Numbered from the stretch's first letter, positions 18,660-26,385 are shown. The stretch is 32,088 bases of DNA from Paludibacter jiangxiensis (GCA_945870155.1 CAMBSB010000043.1:1-32088); one strand, 5' to 3'. Notes: generated from the letters alone by a model not told the origin. A program made the numbers and translations.

Positions 18660-19283
18660 CTATTTTAATACAAACACTATATTGATATATGAACAATCTG
18701 TAGCGCCTCCAATCACATTATAGGTCATTACACCACTAGCACTAATTGATACATTACTAAATACAGTTGTATCGTACTCAGTAATATAATAATATAAATC
18801 AGTGGCAGCTGGCAAATAGGGTACTGATACTGGAGCACCTACGCTTCTAACAGCAGGAGTTGTAAATTGATTTTTATACAATGTATATAAGTCTTTAGTA
18901 GCACCGGTCTGATTTGTAGCGGTATTGAACGAAACCGAAGGCATATAAAACCAATTGTTATAACCCATTGGCATACGTACCCACTTAGTGCCATCATTAT
19001 AATATAAACCAGGTGAAACATAATATTCGAAAAGAGTACCTACAGGTGAAACTGCAGTATTATAAACTGTTAAACCAGCAGTATGTGCTGATGTTGGAGA
19101 AGGATTATTTGTGGCTACAAGTGGCACACGAGGAAGCAATAAACCCTTATTTCCTCCACTTATCAAATCTAATACAGCATTAGCATCCGGCGTACTATTA
19201 CTACCAATAGTAACCTGTGCATTTAAATTAGTTAAACAAATAGCTGCAAATGCAAATGTGATTGCTAATAAAATCTTTTTCAT
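18660..19283 (-). CDS. Secreted protein with Bacteroidota 'TIGS...LDL...KGLLLPR' N-terminal segment
   Basis: 207 aa with a signal peptide (MKKILLAITFAFAAICLTNL, cleaved after NAQ). The mature start VTIGSNSTPDANAVLDLISG, then KGLLLPRVPL and LTVYNTAV, matches a segment common in exported Bacteroidota proteins, often compared with phage tail-fibre-like or adhesin stalks. YYNDGTKWVRM closes that part. The C-terminal half (about 110-207) is a predicted beta domain with no recognised family and no sorting domain. It lies 42 nt downstream of the 232-aa gene and 260 nt upstream of the giant gene, so it is likely part of the same unit. Function unknown; a surface-associated role is inferred from its neighbours. 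Confidence 0.75.
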   Translation of the reverse strand: MKKILLAITFAFAAICLTNLNAQVTIGSNSTPDANAVLDLISGGNKGLLLPRVPLVATNNPSPTSAHTAGLTVYNTAVSPVGTLFEYYVSPGLYYNDGTKWVRMPMGYNNWFYMPSVSFNTATNQTGATKDLYTLYKNQFTTPAVRSVGAPVSVPYLPAATDLYYYITEYDTTVFSNVSISASGVMTYNVIGGATDCSYINIVFVLK

Positions 19284-19325
19284 ATTCTTTTGTATTTGAT
19301 GATTATTATTTTTTTGATTTAAAAA

Positions 19326-20024
19326 TTAGATATTTTTTGATTTTAATTTTTTAAATGATATCGTTTTGTATGTTACAAAAATCAGTGCAATAAGCATTAA
19401 GAACCATGTTCCATCACCCACCGGACAGTCGTTGTATGTTCCCGGATTATCATTTCCACCACCCGGATTAAAAGGATCTTCATTACCTTGGTTACCTGTA
19501 CCGAGTGTTTTAAAAGGAGCGCTAACATGGTTCATAGTTATGTCCCTTAAGTTATTACCTGCAAAGTTAACATCATTTGTTGGAACATTTGCATATGAAC
19601 CCTTGTTTTTTAATAGATAACTTGTGCTTTCTAAAAAAACGCCTCCACTTTGCATTAGTTCATCACCCGATCTTTTATACTCAGGAATAGCTGAATTCTT
19701 TGAATCTGAAAAAGACATATTTCCAATTTCAGGACGATTAAATTGACTGATTAATGGAATTGACAAATCGCTAAGCATTTCGCTACCAGCAGCAAAACCA
19801 TTGTTTTCAGAAGAATTATCTTGCCCTTTGAATTTAGCCGTATTAAACGATGGCAACTCAGATTTTGCATTATTTGCATACGATTGTTGGTCAACCCAAA
19901 ATCCTAACTCTAATTGCTGTGCGGTATAGCCATCTACATCCGAAGCAACACCTTCAAAGTAATAAATACTTCCTGCTGCTAAGCAAATTGAAGCTATAAA
20001 CGTAATATATTTCTTAGTTTTCAT
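19326..20024 (-). CDS. Exported protein with C-terminal PVGDG / membrane helix / Lys-rich tail
   Basis: 232 aa, no recognised domain. It has a hydrophobic N-terminal signal (about residues 6-22) and a low-complexity middle rich in Ser, Asn, Gly and Asp, including a GGGNDNPG linker (about 188-196). The C-terminus is tripartite: motif CPVGDGTW (200-207), a hydrophobic helix (about 206-222) and a basic tail ending SFKKLKSKNI. That architecture is like exosortase or sortase recognition tails and suggests membrane anchoring or processing after export; the processing enzyme is not in this window. It lies only 21 nt downstream of the T9SS cargo gene and 42 nt upstream of the 207-aa gene, so the three are probably cotranscribed. 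Its role may be to tether or assemble the other surface proteins, which is inference. Confidence 0.75.
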   Translation of the reverse strand: MKTKKYITFIASICLAAGSIYYFEGVASDVDGYTAQQLELGFWVDQQSYANNAKSELPSFNTAKFKGQDNSSENNGFAAGSEMLSDLSIPLISQFNRPEIGNMSFSDSKNSAIPEYKRSGDELMQSGGVFLESTSYLLKNKGSYANVPTNDVNFAGNNLRDITMNHVSAPFKTLGTGNQGNEDPFNPGGGNDNPGTYNDCPVGDGTWFLMLIALIFVTYKTISFKKLKSKNI

Positions 20025-20045
20025 TTTCTTTATTCGTTTAAGTGA

Positions 20046-22157
20046 CTAATTATTTTTAACGAATTTTGCGTTAGCGTTTCTTGATCCTGAAAGATTTACC
20101 ATATAAACTCCTTGTCCGATTTTTGCAGGAATAGTCATTTCAGGATAATTATTTACAGTTACATTATTTATCAATCTACCTTGCGTGTCATATATGTTTA
20201 TTTGGCTACCCATATCTTCGGGTGTTAATAATTTCACATATAATTTATTTTCGTTGTAATATAAATCTAAATTATTTTCAGGTATCTTAATTTCAGTATT
20301 TACCGGTTTTTTGAAATACACTAAAAAACGTTCTGGTTTATCATACGATTTTGAATCAAAAGTATAGCTGTCGGTATTTTTCATATCAACCAATTGATGT
20401 AGTTTTAAGTCATACAACCAAAGACCTTCCGATTCCAAAGTTTCAAGATATTTAGTAGTAAGTTTAAATTCACCATCAACTTTCGAGGGTTTGAAAGCTA
20501 AGACTACACTGTCGGCATTTAATGGAACTCCATTGGCAGACAACATACTTTTGGTTGAAGACAGTGTGTACATTTGAAAAATATCATCATCATTTACATA
20601 TGCTTTAGCCATATCGTAAGTATCACTTTCGTAAGTTGCTGTTGGTCGAAGTCCTATAGCAGCTAAATCGTAAATGTTTTCATTACTTGATGGCGATACT
20701 TTAAAGGTAACTTGATTCTCAACTAAAGTTTTACTTTGTACAGGAGCTGCTTGGCGAACTTCACCAGTACTTGAAGGTGCTGTTTGTGGTTTATTGTGGG
20801 CAACATCAGCATGGCGTTGAAGTGCTTTACCTAAACTTATTGTACCGTTTTGAACACTATTTTTTGCTAACCTTACCATAAATACACTCATTGCAGGAAT
20901 TTCAGAAACATCGGCTACAACGATTGAACCACCTGCACTCGAAATACTTAATGATTGATAAGTAGAAGAACCTGCAGGAAAAACATATATATAAGGTGAA
21001 AACACCAAACCACTTGTCTGCATTGTTTGTGCAAGTAGACTTGTAGGAATTGGACATGTATATGAATTACCTACTAATAAGTTAACTGTTGTTGAAGGAG
21101 TTGCATTTACTGTATTGGTGTATAGTACGTCATCGGCATATAATTGTTCTAAATAAGGAGTTACTGTATAAACTTTACCATTAAAGTAGTATTTACCTTT
21201 ATCGTAAAGCGAAGCATTAGGTTCGCCGGTGTACCACAATCCAAATTCAGCTTGTAATGTACTGTAATTAAATCCTTTGGCACGTGGTTTAATTAAATAA
21301 GCCTGAGCAGGTGTTAATGTTTCCGCTGCAAGATATACATATTGATCACCATCAATAACGCCATCGGCAGGTGAAGTATCTTTATTTCCATATACATAAG
21401 TTGTATGTCCGAAAGTTCCAGTATTTAATGGGCGACGTACCCAGTTACCGGCGTAGTATCCTGAAAGTTGCGTGTTTTTAAATGGAGTAGCAAAACCAAA
21501 CATTTGAGTTGATCCATCATTAGGACGATAAACAGTCATATTACGTTCTACAACCACACTTCCTAAATCAACTACACTTGAAGAAGCCCCTGCACCTGTA
21601 ATTCTGAGCGAAGCATCATAGGCATTTGTACCTTTAGCATCAGTAACTACATCCGAACGTAAAATAAAATGACCGGTTTTACCATTTACACGTTTAAGCG
21701 TAATTGCATCCACACCTATTTTGCCAGGAAGTACAATTGAATCGTTTGTACTGATTTCGATATTTGGAAAAGCTACATAACGTGTGCCTCTATCAAATGT
21801 ATTGATATTCTCAGTTTGAGTATTGATGGTTCTGTTTACTCCGGCATCTCTTACAAATCTGAATTTACCTGTAGAAGTTGTTTTAGTATCGCTTCCAACC
21901 TGAAAAACAGTAGTTTGTGATTCCTGATAAAAATTACCACCTAATTCGGTAATACCATTATGAACTATTTGTACAGTTCTTCCTGCTACCGTAAATTGAC
22001 GCATTGCATCAGGCACATACAGCGAAACTCCTGTAGCACCGTTTGGTGCAACATTCATCTGTCCTGTATTTAAAAAGGTAACATTTGTTACTTGCGACTC
22101 AACCGTGGTGGTAGTCAGCAACAACATCAAAATAATATAACAAATATAATGTTTCAT
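20046..22157 (-). CDS. T9SS type A sorting-domain surface protein
   Basis: 703 aa. A signal peptide (MKHYICYIILMLLLTTTTVE, cleaved near SQ) sends it through Sec. The body (about 25-615) is a beta-rich exported protein with segments such as SGYYAGNWVRRPLN and NKDTSPADGVIDGDQYVYL, seen in other Bacteroidota cargo proteins of unknown role. The last 85 residues (LYYNENKLYVKLLTP, INIYDTQGRLINNV, IGQGVYMVNLSG, KFVKNN) form a type A C-terminal domain, the signal for passage through the outer membrane by the T9SS and attachment to the surface. It is the first gene of the four-gene exported-protein block and is preceded by about 1 kb of non-coding DNA. The specific function is unknown; there is no protease or glycosidase motif. 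Confidence 0.85.
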   Translation of the reverse strand: MKHYICYIILMLLLTTTTVESQVTNVTFLNTGQMNVAPNGATGVSLYVPDAMRQFTVAGRTVQIVHNGITELGGNFYQESQTTVFQVGSDTKTTSTGKFRFVRDAGVNRTINTQTENINTFDRGTRYVAFPNIEISTNDSIVLPGKIGVDAITLKRVNGKTGHFILRSDVVTDAKGTNAYDASLRITGAGASSSVVDLGSVVVERNMTVYRPNDGSTQMFGFATPFKNTQLSGYYAGNWVRRPLNTGTFGHTTYVYGNKDTSPADGVIDGDQYVYLAAETLTPAQAYLIKPRAKGFNYSTLQAEFGLWYTGEPNASLYDKGKYYFNGKVYTVTPYLEQLYADDVLYTNTVNATPSTTVNLLVGNSYTCPIPTSLLAQTMQTSGLVFSPYIYVFPAGSSTYQSLSISSAGGSIVVADVSEIPAMSVFMVRLAKNSVQNGTISLGKALQRHADVAHNKPQTAPSSTGEVRQAAPVQSKTLVENQVTFKVSPSSNENIYDLAAIGLRPTATYESDTYDMAKAYVNDDDIFQMYTLSSTKSMLSANGVPLNADSVVLAFKPSKVDGEFKLTTKYLETLESEGLWLYDLKLHQLVDMKNTDSYTFDSKSYDKPERFLVYFKKPVNTEIKIPENNLDLYYNENKLYVKLLTPEDMGSQINIYDTQGRLINNVTVNNYPEMTIPAKIGQGVYMVNLSGSRNANAKFVKNN

Positions 22158-22321
22158 AAAATGTTATTTTTTAATTATTATAGTTCGATTTTATTTATTT
22201 AAAATTTGAAAAATGAGTGTTTTTAAAAAACCAAAAAATCATTTAAAAATTAAAGTTTTAAATTCACAAAAACACTTCGAAAATTTATTTTTTAACTAAC
22301 ACTTCTGTTCGACGTGCGCTA

Positions 22322-22339
22322 TTACAAATTACTTGCCAA
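22322..22339 (-). promoter_or_regulatory. Sigma-54-like -24/-12 motif, copy 1
   Basis: On the minus strand this reads TTGGCAAGTAATTTGTAA. The sigma-54 consensus is TTGGCAC-N5-TTGCA, so the -24 GG matches but the -12 GC is GT. It lies 165 nt upstream of the T9SS cargo gene and points toward it. It could instead be another conserved operator. Confidence 0.3.
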
Positions 22340-22652
22340 AAATTGTCATTATTGAATATGCAATAAATATATTTTTTTAAACATGCATTTATCATTGTTT
22401 TATAGGCACTTATGAAAATAAAACTATTAGTTATTTATTATTAATATATGTAATTATATGTATATTTCAAAAATTAATCAATTTTGATTTTAAGTCAACA
22501 TGATTGTTAATTTCTTCAATAAATCTAAATTTTAATGAAATTTCAAATTGATTATTGTTTAAATTAAATCCAAATAAGAACTCAACAAGTCATCAATAAT
22601 AATTCAAACAAGCAATTAAATATTAACAAATACTTGTTCTGAAATCCCACTT

Positions 22653-22670
22653 TTACAAATTCCTTGCCAA
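22653..22670 (-). promoter_or_regulatory. Sigma-54-like -24/-12 motif, copy 2
   Basis: On the minus strand this reads TTGGCAAGGAATTTGTAA, identical to copy 1 except for one base in the spacer, inside a wider diverged duplication. It is 496 nt upstream of the T9SS cargo gene. Confidence 0.3.
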
Positions 22671-23182
22671 ATAAAATTATTAATATATATTAACTTTTAT
22701 ATTTCTGTATATCAGCACTTTAAAAATTTCAATTAAACTAAAATTAATAGTTAATAAAATTTTAAAAAATAATTTGCCGTTGGAAATAGTTTAAATTCTA
22801 TTCTGAATTTTAATCCAAATTGAATGAAAGGATGTTGATTAATTAATTAGAAGGGAAAGGACTAAGAATCATAGTCAATTTTAACTATGATTTATTTACT
22901 AATTGGTTGGTAATATAAACGGAATCTCAAAATTTATTTCATGTAAGTGCATGATGGAAATTAGTTTATAAATATGAATCAATGACGTTTTTAAAGTATT
23001 TTCAATGAAATAAGGGAAAGACAAGAGGTGAAATTCTTACTACTAAGGGTCAAGAACAATTAAAATTAGGTATTTAAAACCTTAGTCCCTATGTTTGTAA
23101 AATGAAACGCTGAAAATTGCATAAGTCCCAAGAGTATTATAATTTTGAGAAACCAAACTTAAAACATAAAACTCAGGAACTT

Positions 23183-24259
23183 ATGCAAACACAAAGAAAA
23201 GAATTAAATTTTGAAGGTCAAAGTATTTTTGTAGGTATTGATGTGCATTTAAAAAGTTGGAATGTTTCAATTTTCACAGAGCATTTACACCACAAGACTT
23301 TTAATCAATTGGCAAGTGCTGACTTACTTTCAAATTATTTAGGCTTAAATTTTCCCGGAGCGAACTATTACTCAGTTTATGAGGCTGGATTCAGTGGTTT
23401 TTGGATTCATAATAGATTGAAAGAATTGGGTATCAATAATATTGTGGTTAATCCGGTAGATGTGCCTACAACAGGCAAGGAAAAAATGCGCAAGACTGAT
23501 AAAATTGACAGCAATAAATTAGGGCGTTCTCTTCGAGCAAAAGAACTTGAAGGTATTTATATACCAAGTCAGAAAAGCTTAGAGGATCGATCATTAATTC
23601 GAGTTCGTAGTTCGATAGTCAAAGATATGGTAAGACTAAAACTCCGGATTAAATCAATGCTTCGTTTTCATGGAATTGATTTTCCTGCTGAATTTCAAAA
23701 CAAAGGTAGTCATTGGTCTAAACGTTTCATGAATTGGCTCAAAGAGATTCAACTCCAACATGCCAGTGGAACTTATGCTTTGAATTCATTGATAAGTCAG
23801 GCTGAACAGCAACGAGCTTTATTACTTGCTACTACAAAAAGAGTAAAAGAATTATCACAAAGCGATGCTTACGTAAAAAAGATGGAATTAATAACAAGTA
23901 TTCCAGGGGTGGGCATAATTACGGGTATGCTCTTTCTGACAGAGATAGAAGATATAAATCGATTTGAGAATCAAGATAAGTTTGCAGGTTTAATAGGGAT
24001 AGTGCCAAACTGCCATTCAACAGGAGAGGATGAAAGAAAGGGTGAAATAACTCCTCGTGGTCATAATTATTTGCGTAAAGCATTAATAGAAAGTTCGTGG
24101 ATAGCAGTATGTAAAGATCCGGCATTGAGCAAGGCTTTCTCTGATTACTGCAAACGCATGGAACCTAACAAAGCAATAATACGAATAGCACGAAAAATTA
24201 CAAACAGAATTTATTCTGTTTTAAAGAATGAAAAGAAATATGAACCAAGAATTGTATAA
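23183..24259 (+). CDS. IS110-family transposase (DEDD plus serine recombinase)
   Basis: 358 aa from the ATG at 23183. An in-frame TTG at 23117 would add 22 residues that are not part of the family domain, so I prefer the ATG. The N-terminal RuvC-like DEDD domain shows D20 (VGIDVHLKSW), E67 (VYEAGFSGF) and D106/D109 (RKTDKIDSNKLG). The C-terminal Tnp domain shows SIPGVGIITGML, then FAGLIGIVPNCHSTGEDERK with the likely catalytic serine S279, and TPRGHNYLRKAL. IS110 enzymes act with a structured bridge RNA encoded in the element's non-coding end to recombine donor and target DNA. All key residues are present and the frame is open, so the protein is probably functional. The ATG lies in the right arm of an inverted repeat (23117-23126 with 23179-23188). 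Confidence 0.95.
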   Translation: MQTQRKELNFEGQSIFVGIDVHLKSWNVSIFTEHLHHKTFNQLASADLLSNYLGLNFPGANYYSVYEAGFSGFWIHNRLKELGINNIVVNPVDVPTTGKEKMRKTDKIDSNKLGRSLRAKELEGIYIPSQKSLEDRSLIRVRSSIVKDMVRLKLRIKSMLRFHGIDFPAEFQNKGSHWSKRFMNWLKEIQLQHASGTYALNSLISQAEQQRALLLATTKRVKELSQSDAYVKKMELITSIPGVGIITGMLFLTEIEDINRFENQDKFAGLIGIVPNCHSTGEDERKGEITPRGHNYLRKALIESSWIAVCKDPALSKAFSDYCKRMEPNKAIIRIARKITNRIYSVLKNEKKYEPRIV

Positions 24260-24287
24260 TAAAACCTACAAACAAACTAAAAATTTG

Positions 24288-24343
24288 AAGTGACCACTAA
24301 CGCTACTTGCAGCAATGTCTGCTTTCCTTAGTCTGTGGCACTT
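24288..24343 (+). ncRNA. Structured hairpin after the IS110 transposase (possible guide-RNA part)
   Basis: A 9-bp basal stem (aagtg-a-ccac 24288-24297 with gtggcactt 24335-24343, one bulge) carries an 11/12-nt internal loop and an apical stem gcag/ctgc (24309-24312 with 24319-24322) with loop caatgt. There is no U-run after it, so it is not a plain terminator. A two-sided internal loop of this size is the layout of a target- or donor-binding loop in IS110-family bridge RNAs. The 3' side of the loop contains CCTTAGTC, which also occurs at 23080-23087. The assignment is inference. Confidence 0.4.
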
Positions 24344-24490
24344 CTTACTTACTAACTAAAACAGAGAACTGTAGCATAGTCTACTCATAGAAGGTTGTTT
24401 GGTAGGTACTTATAAATGATGATTCTTACTGGAATTTTACTAAGTTGACAATTGGGTTTTCTTAGGCCATAAAGCGAAACCAGTAATAGT

Positions 24491-24530
24491 AAAAAGGGCC
24501 AGCAAATTGCCAGCCCATAATCTGTTACTG
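24491..24530 (-). terminator. Intrinsic terminator of the candidate small RNA
   Basis: On the minus strand GGGC pairs with GCCC (24513-24516 with 24496-24499), enclosing a 3-bp GCA/TGC stem, and is followed directly by TTTTT (24495-24491). An outer stem (24522-24530 with 24481-24489, one G-T pair) can extend it. Confidence 0.6.
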
Positions 24531-24598
24531 TATAACGCAGAAAGTTTATTGCTAATAGGTTGCTCCCCAGCAGAGCCTATTTCCTCTTCAACTTTCTG
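24491..24598 (-). ncRNA. Candidate small RNA of about 108 nt
   Basis: On the minus strand the predicted transcript starts at about 24598. It begins with a hairpin whose 9-bp base (24590-24598 with 24538-24546) encloses an 8/7-nt internal bubble, a 6-bp stem cctatt/aatagg, and an apical stem agca/tgct with loop cccc in plus-strand terms. A 7-nt linker (24531-24537) leads to a terminator hairpin followed by TTTTT. A -7 box lies at the right distance upstream. I do not recognise it as 4.5S, tmRNA or RNase P RNA. The bubble is smaller than in 6S RNA. It could be an independent sRNA or a product of the IS110 end. Confidence 0.5.
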
Positions 24599-24602
24599 AT
24601 TA

Positions 24603-24610
24603 CAAAAATA
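24603..24610 (-). promoter_or_regulatory. -7 box of the candidate small RNA
   Basis: On the minus strand this reads TATTTTTG, an exact TAnnTTTG match. The predicted start about 5-6 nt downstream falls on the first base of the small RNA's basal stem (24598). No clear -33 element is seen. Confidence 0.45.
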
Positions 24611-25353
24611 ATAAAAGTTTTTGAAATATATTAATAAAAAATAAAATCGCTCTTGAGATTTGGATTACAACATAGAAGTAGTTAAAATTCAACAAGCAAA
24701 ACACCCTTATTAGATTCGCTGATTTTCAATTCACTTATTTATATGGTATTGAAATTTGAAATTGATTATCTAAACCTAAGTGGTATATGAATACTAAATT
24801 TTCTTTGGACAAGTGTTTACTATAGCATTTTAGAATTTTGACAAGTCATTTGGAATTCGATTGGAAAGTTGATTCTTAAATTAAGCAAGTGATTTTTCAT
24901 ATAATCTAATCTAATTCATATATTTAACTACAAATACATAAATCTAAATTTTAAAAAAATGGATTGTATTATACTATATGCACAAACATTATAGCTCAAT
25001 ATTTTACTATATATGTTTATATGCATTTATATACCTCATGTTGGTATTAAAATTTTTTATTAAATATTCTGAAGGGATAATAGTTGGATAAAACCTTACA
25101 AGTTTAGCAAAGTTGAAAATATCAAATAAATCGTCCCTTTAGTGGTTCGTACAAACATTAGATTGTTCAATCCCATTCGGAGGTTGAGTTTGTTATCAGT
25201 TTATATACCCTGTACTTACTACGGGGTTGATCAAACTTGCCTCTGGCAGGCAGTTTCAACGTCTTCGGCGTTAAGATTTAAATGAATCGCATAATGGATT
25301 ATTATATAATGGCAAAAAAAATTGAAAGAATTTATTATGTAAATAAAAAAGAT
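24611..25353. other. AT-rich accessory intergenic region
   Basis: No reading frame is supported over this 740-nt stretch between the small RNA and the LamG gene. The left part is plain AT-rich DNA. The right part (about 25131-25275) is compositionally distinct and holds the palindrome cluster listed separately. Confidence 0.5.
25207..25272. repeat. Cluster of three small palindromes (REP/MITE-like)
   Basis: Stem accctgta/tacggggt (25207-25227, one G-T pair), a compound stem aaact...agttt enclosing gcc/ggc (25233-25256), and aacgtc/ggcgtt with loop ttc (25258-25272) follow each other without spacing of note. The segment is more GC-rich than its surroundings. It resembles composite repeats I recall from Bacteroidota intergenic DNA. 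Confidence 0.55.
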
Positions 25354-25361
25354 TATTTTTG
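25354..25361 (+). promoter_or_regulatory. -7 promoter box of the LamG gene
   Basis: TATTTTTG matches TAnnTTTG and would start transcription near 25367, about 18 nt before the TTG start. A -33 TTTG is not evident. Confidence 0.4.
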
Positions 25362-25384
25362 TACATAATTTAAATTACAATATT

Positions 25385-26359
25385 TTGAAAAACATTTTAA
25401 TTTTGATCTTGATTGTTTTATCATTAAACAATTACTCGCAAGTACCTACAAATGGATTAATTGCTTATTATCCATTTAATGACAATGTGAATGATCTCAG
25501 CGGAAATAATTTACATGGAATAAATTATGGTGCAACTCTTACAACAGACAGATTTGGAAATCCTTATAGCGCATTTTATTTTAACGGAACAAATGCATAT
25601 GTTGATTTAGGAACAAATAAGATATTAAATCCTGCGAATATAACAGTATGTTGCTGGTTCAATACAAGTTATAAGACTTCTAATGTAATGCAACTATTAA
25701 GATGGCGAAATTATGGATATAGCTTATCGATTTTTGGTAACTCGATGTATCCTAGCGGATTACTGGTTTCATATTACAACAATAGTTATTCAAATTATAT
25801 TTTAAATGATGCATCAAAAATAGATTATACAGATGGACAATGGCATTTTGCAGCATTTACTTATGATAGTATAAATGCTAATTTTTATATAGACAATAAA
25901 TTGATAAATACAGTTAATCAGTATTATAAAGCACCTTTATTTTTCAATTCAGGTAGTATGGCAATAGGTAGAGATGGAGACTATGATGGAAAATATTATA
26001 TAGGAAAAATTGATGACATTAGGATTTATAACAGATCTTTGAATAAAAATGAAATATCATCATTATTTTATGAATGGTTACAAGCCGGAAATAAAGAATT
26101 TACAAATAAAAGCATTAAAGTATTTCCAAATCCAACGAACAATATCTTCGAGATTGATTTGGAAAATAAATTTTACATGATTAAAAACTATAAAATTAAT
26201 ATCGTAAATAGTTCAGGACAATCAGTTTACAAAGCAATAATTAATAAACAACGAACTTTAATTAATCTTTCAAAATGGGCTACAAAAGGTATTTATATAA
26301 TAAATTTGAAAGATGAAAATAATGCTATTGTAGCAATTGAAAAAATAATTTTAAATTAG
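25385..26359 (+). CDS. LamG-domain surface protein with T9SS type A sorting domain
   Basis: 324 aa from a TTG start. That start is favoured because it gives MKNILILILIVLSLNNYSQ, a complete signal peptide, and no ATG lies suitably close. Residues about 22-230 form a laminin-G/concanavalin-like jelly roll (LIAYYPFNDNVNDLSGNNLH, YFNGTNAYVDLG, DGQWHFAAFTYD, FYIDNKL, YIGKIDDIRIYNRSL), a fold that usually binds carbohydrate or protein. The last 85 residues (KVFPNPTNNIFEIDL, VNSSGQSVY, KGIYIINLKDENNA) are a T9SS type A sorting domain. The protein should be exported by Sec and then T9SS and attached to the cell surface. No catalytic module is present, so it is probably a binding protein. It is monocistronic and very AT-rich, next to an insertion sequence, which may point to acquisition. 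Confidence 0.9.
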   Translation: MKNILILILIVLSLNNYSQVPTNGLIAYYPFNDNVNDLSGNNLHGINYGATLTTDRFGNPYSAFYFNGTNAYVDLGTNKILNPANITVCCWFNTSYKTSNVMQLLRWRNYGYSLSIFGNSMYPSGLLVSYYNNSYSNYILNDASKIDYTDGQWHFAAFTYDSINANFYIDNKLINTVNQYYKAPLFFNSGSMAIGRDGDYDGKYYIGKIDDIRIYNRSLNKNEISSLFYEWLQAGNKEFTNKSIKVFPNPTNNIFEIDLENKFYMIKNYKINIVNSSGQSVYKAIINKQRTLINLSKWATKGIYIINLKDENNAIVAIEKIILN

Positions 26360-26385
26360 ATTTAACATTGAAATTAAATAAACTC

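Larger units (their letters stand above)
22158..23079. other. Long AT-rich upstream region with a diverged internal duplication
   Basis: No gene is supported in this stretch. About 130 bp around 22310-22440 appears again in diverged form around 22640-22760; both contain ttacaaatt-n-cttgccaa and, about 85 nt later, a gcactt-to-tagtta segment. A stem-loop with 9-bp perfect arms lies at 22867-22892. The region probably contains the promoter of the exported-protein block and, on its right, IS110-related sequence. Confidence 0.5.
23080..24343 (+). mobile_element. IS110-family insertion sequence (ends approximate)
   Basis: The transposase gene defines the element. IS110 elements lack ordinary terminal inverted repeats and the true ends cannot be read here. 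I set the left limit at a CCTTAGTC (23080-23087) that recurs at 24326-24333 in the hairpin just after the transposase, and the right limit at the end of that hairpin. The real element may extend further right, possibly to about 24.6-24.7 kb. Confidence 0.6.

Noticed and set aside
22158-23116. An unlisted small gene in the 1-kb gap upstream of the IS110 transposase
   Set aside because: All frames are broken by frequent stops in AT-rich DNA, and no start with a plausible product was found.
23919-24125. Open frame antisense to the IS110 transposase
   Set aside because: It overlaps the conserved transposase domain, and its sequence is explained by the sense-strand coding.
24288-24343. Ordinary terminator of the IS110 transposase
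   Set aside because: No U-run follows the stem, and the large two-sided internal loop is unlike an intrinsic terminator.
24481-24598. 4.5S (SRP) RNA, tmRNA or 6S RNA
   Set aside because: No GGAAG-type SRP loop, no tmRNA ends or tag frame, and the internal bubble and total length are too small for a typical 6S RNA.
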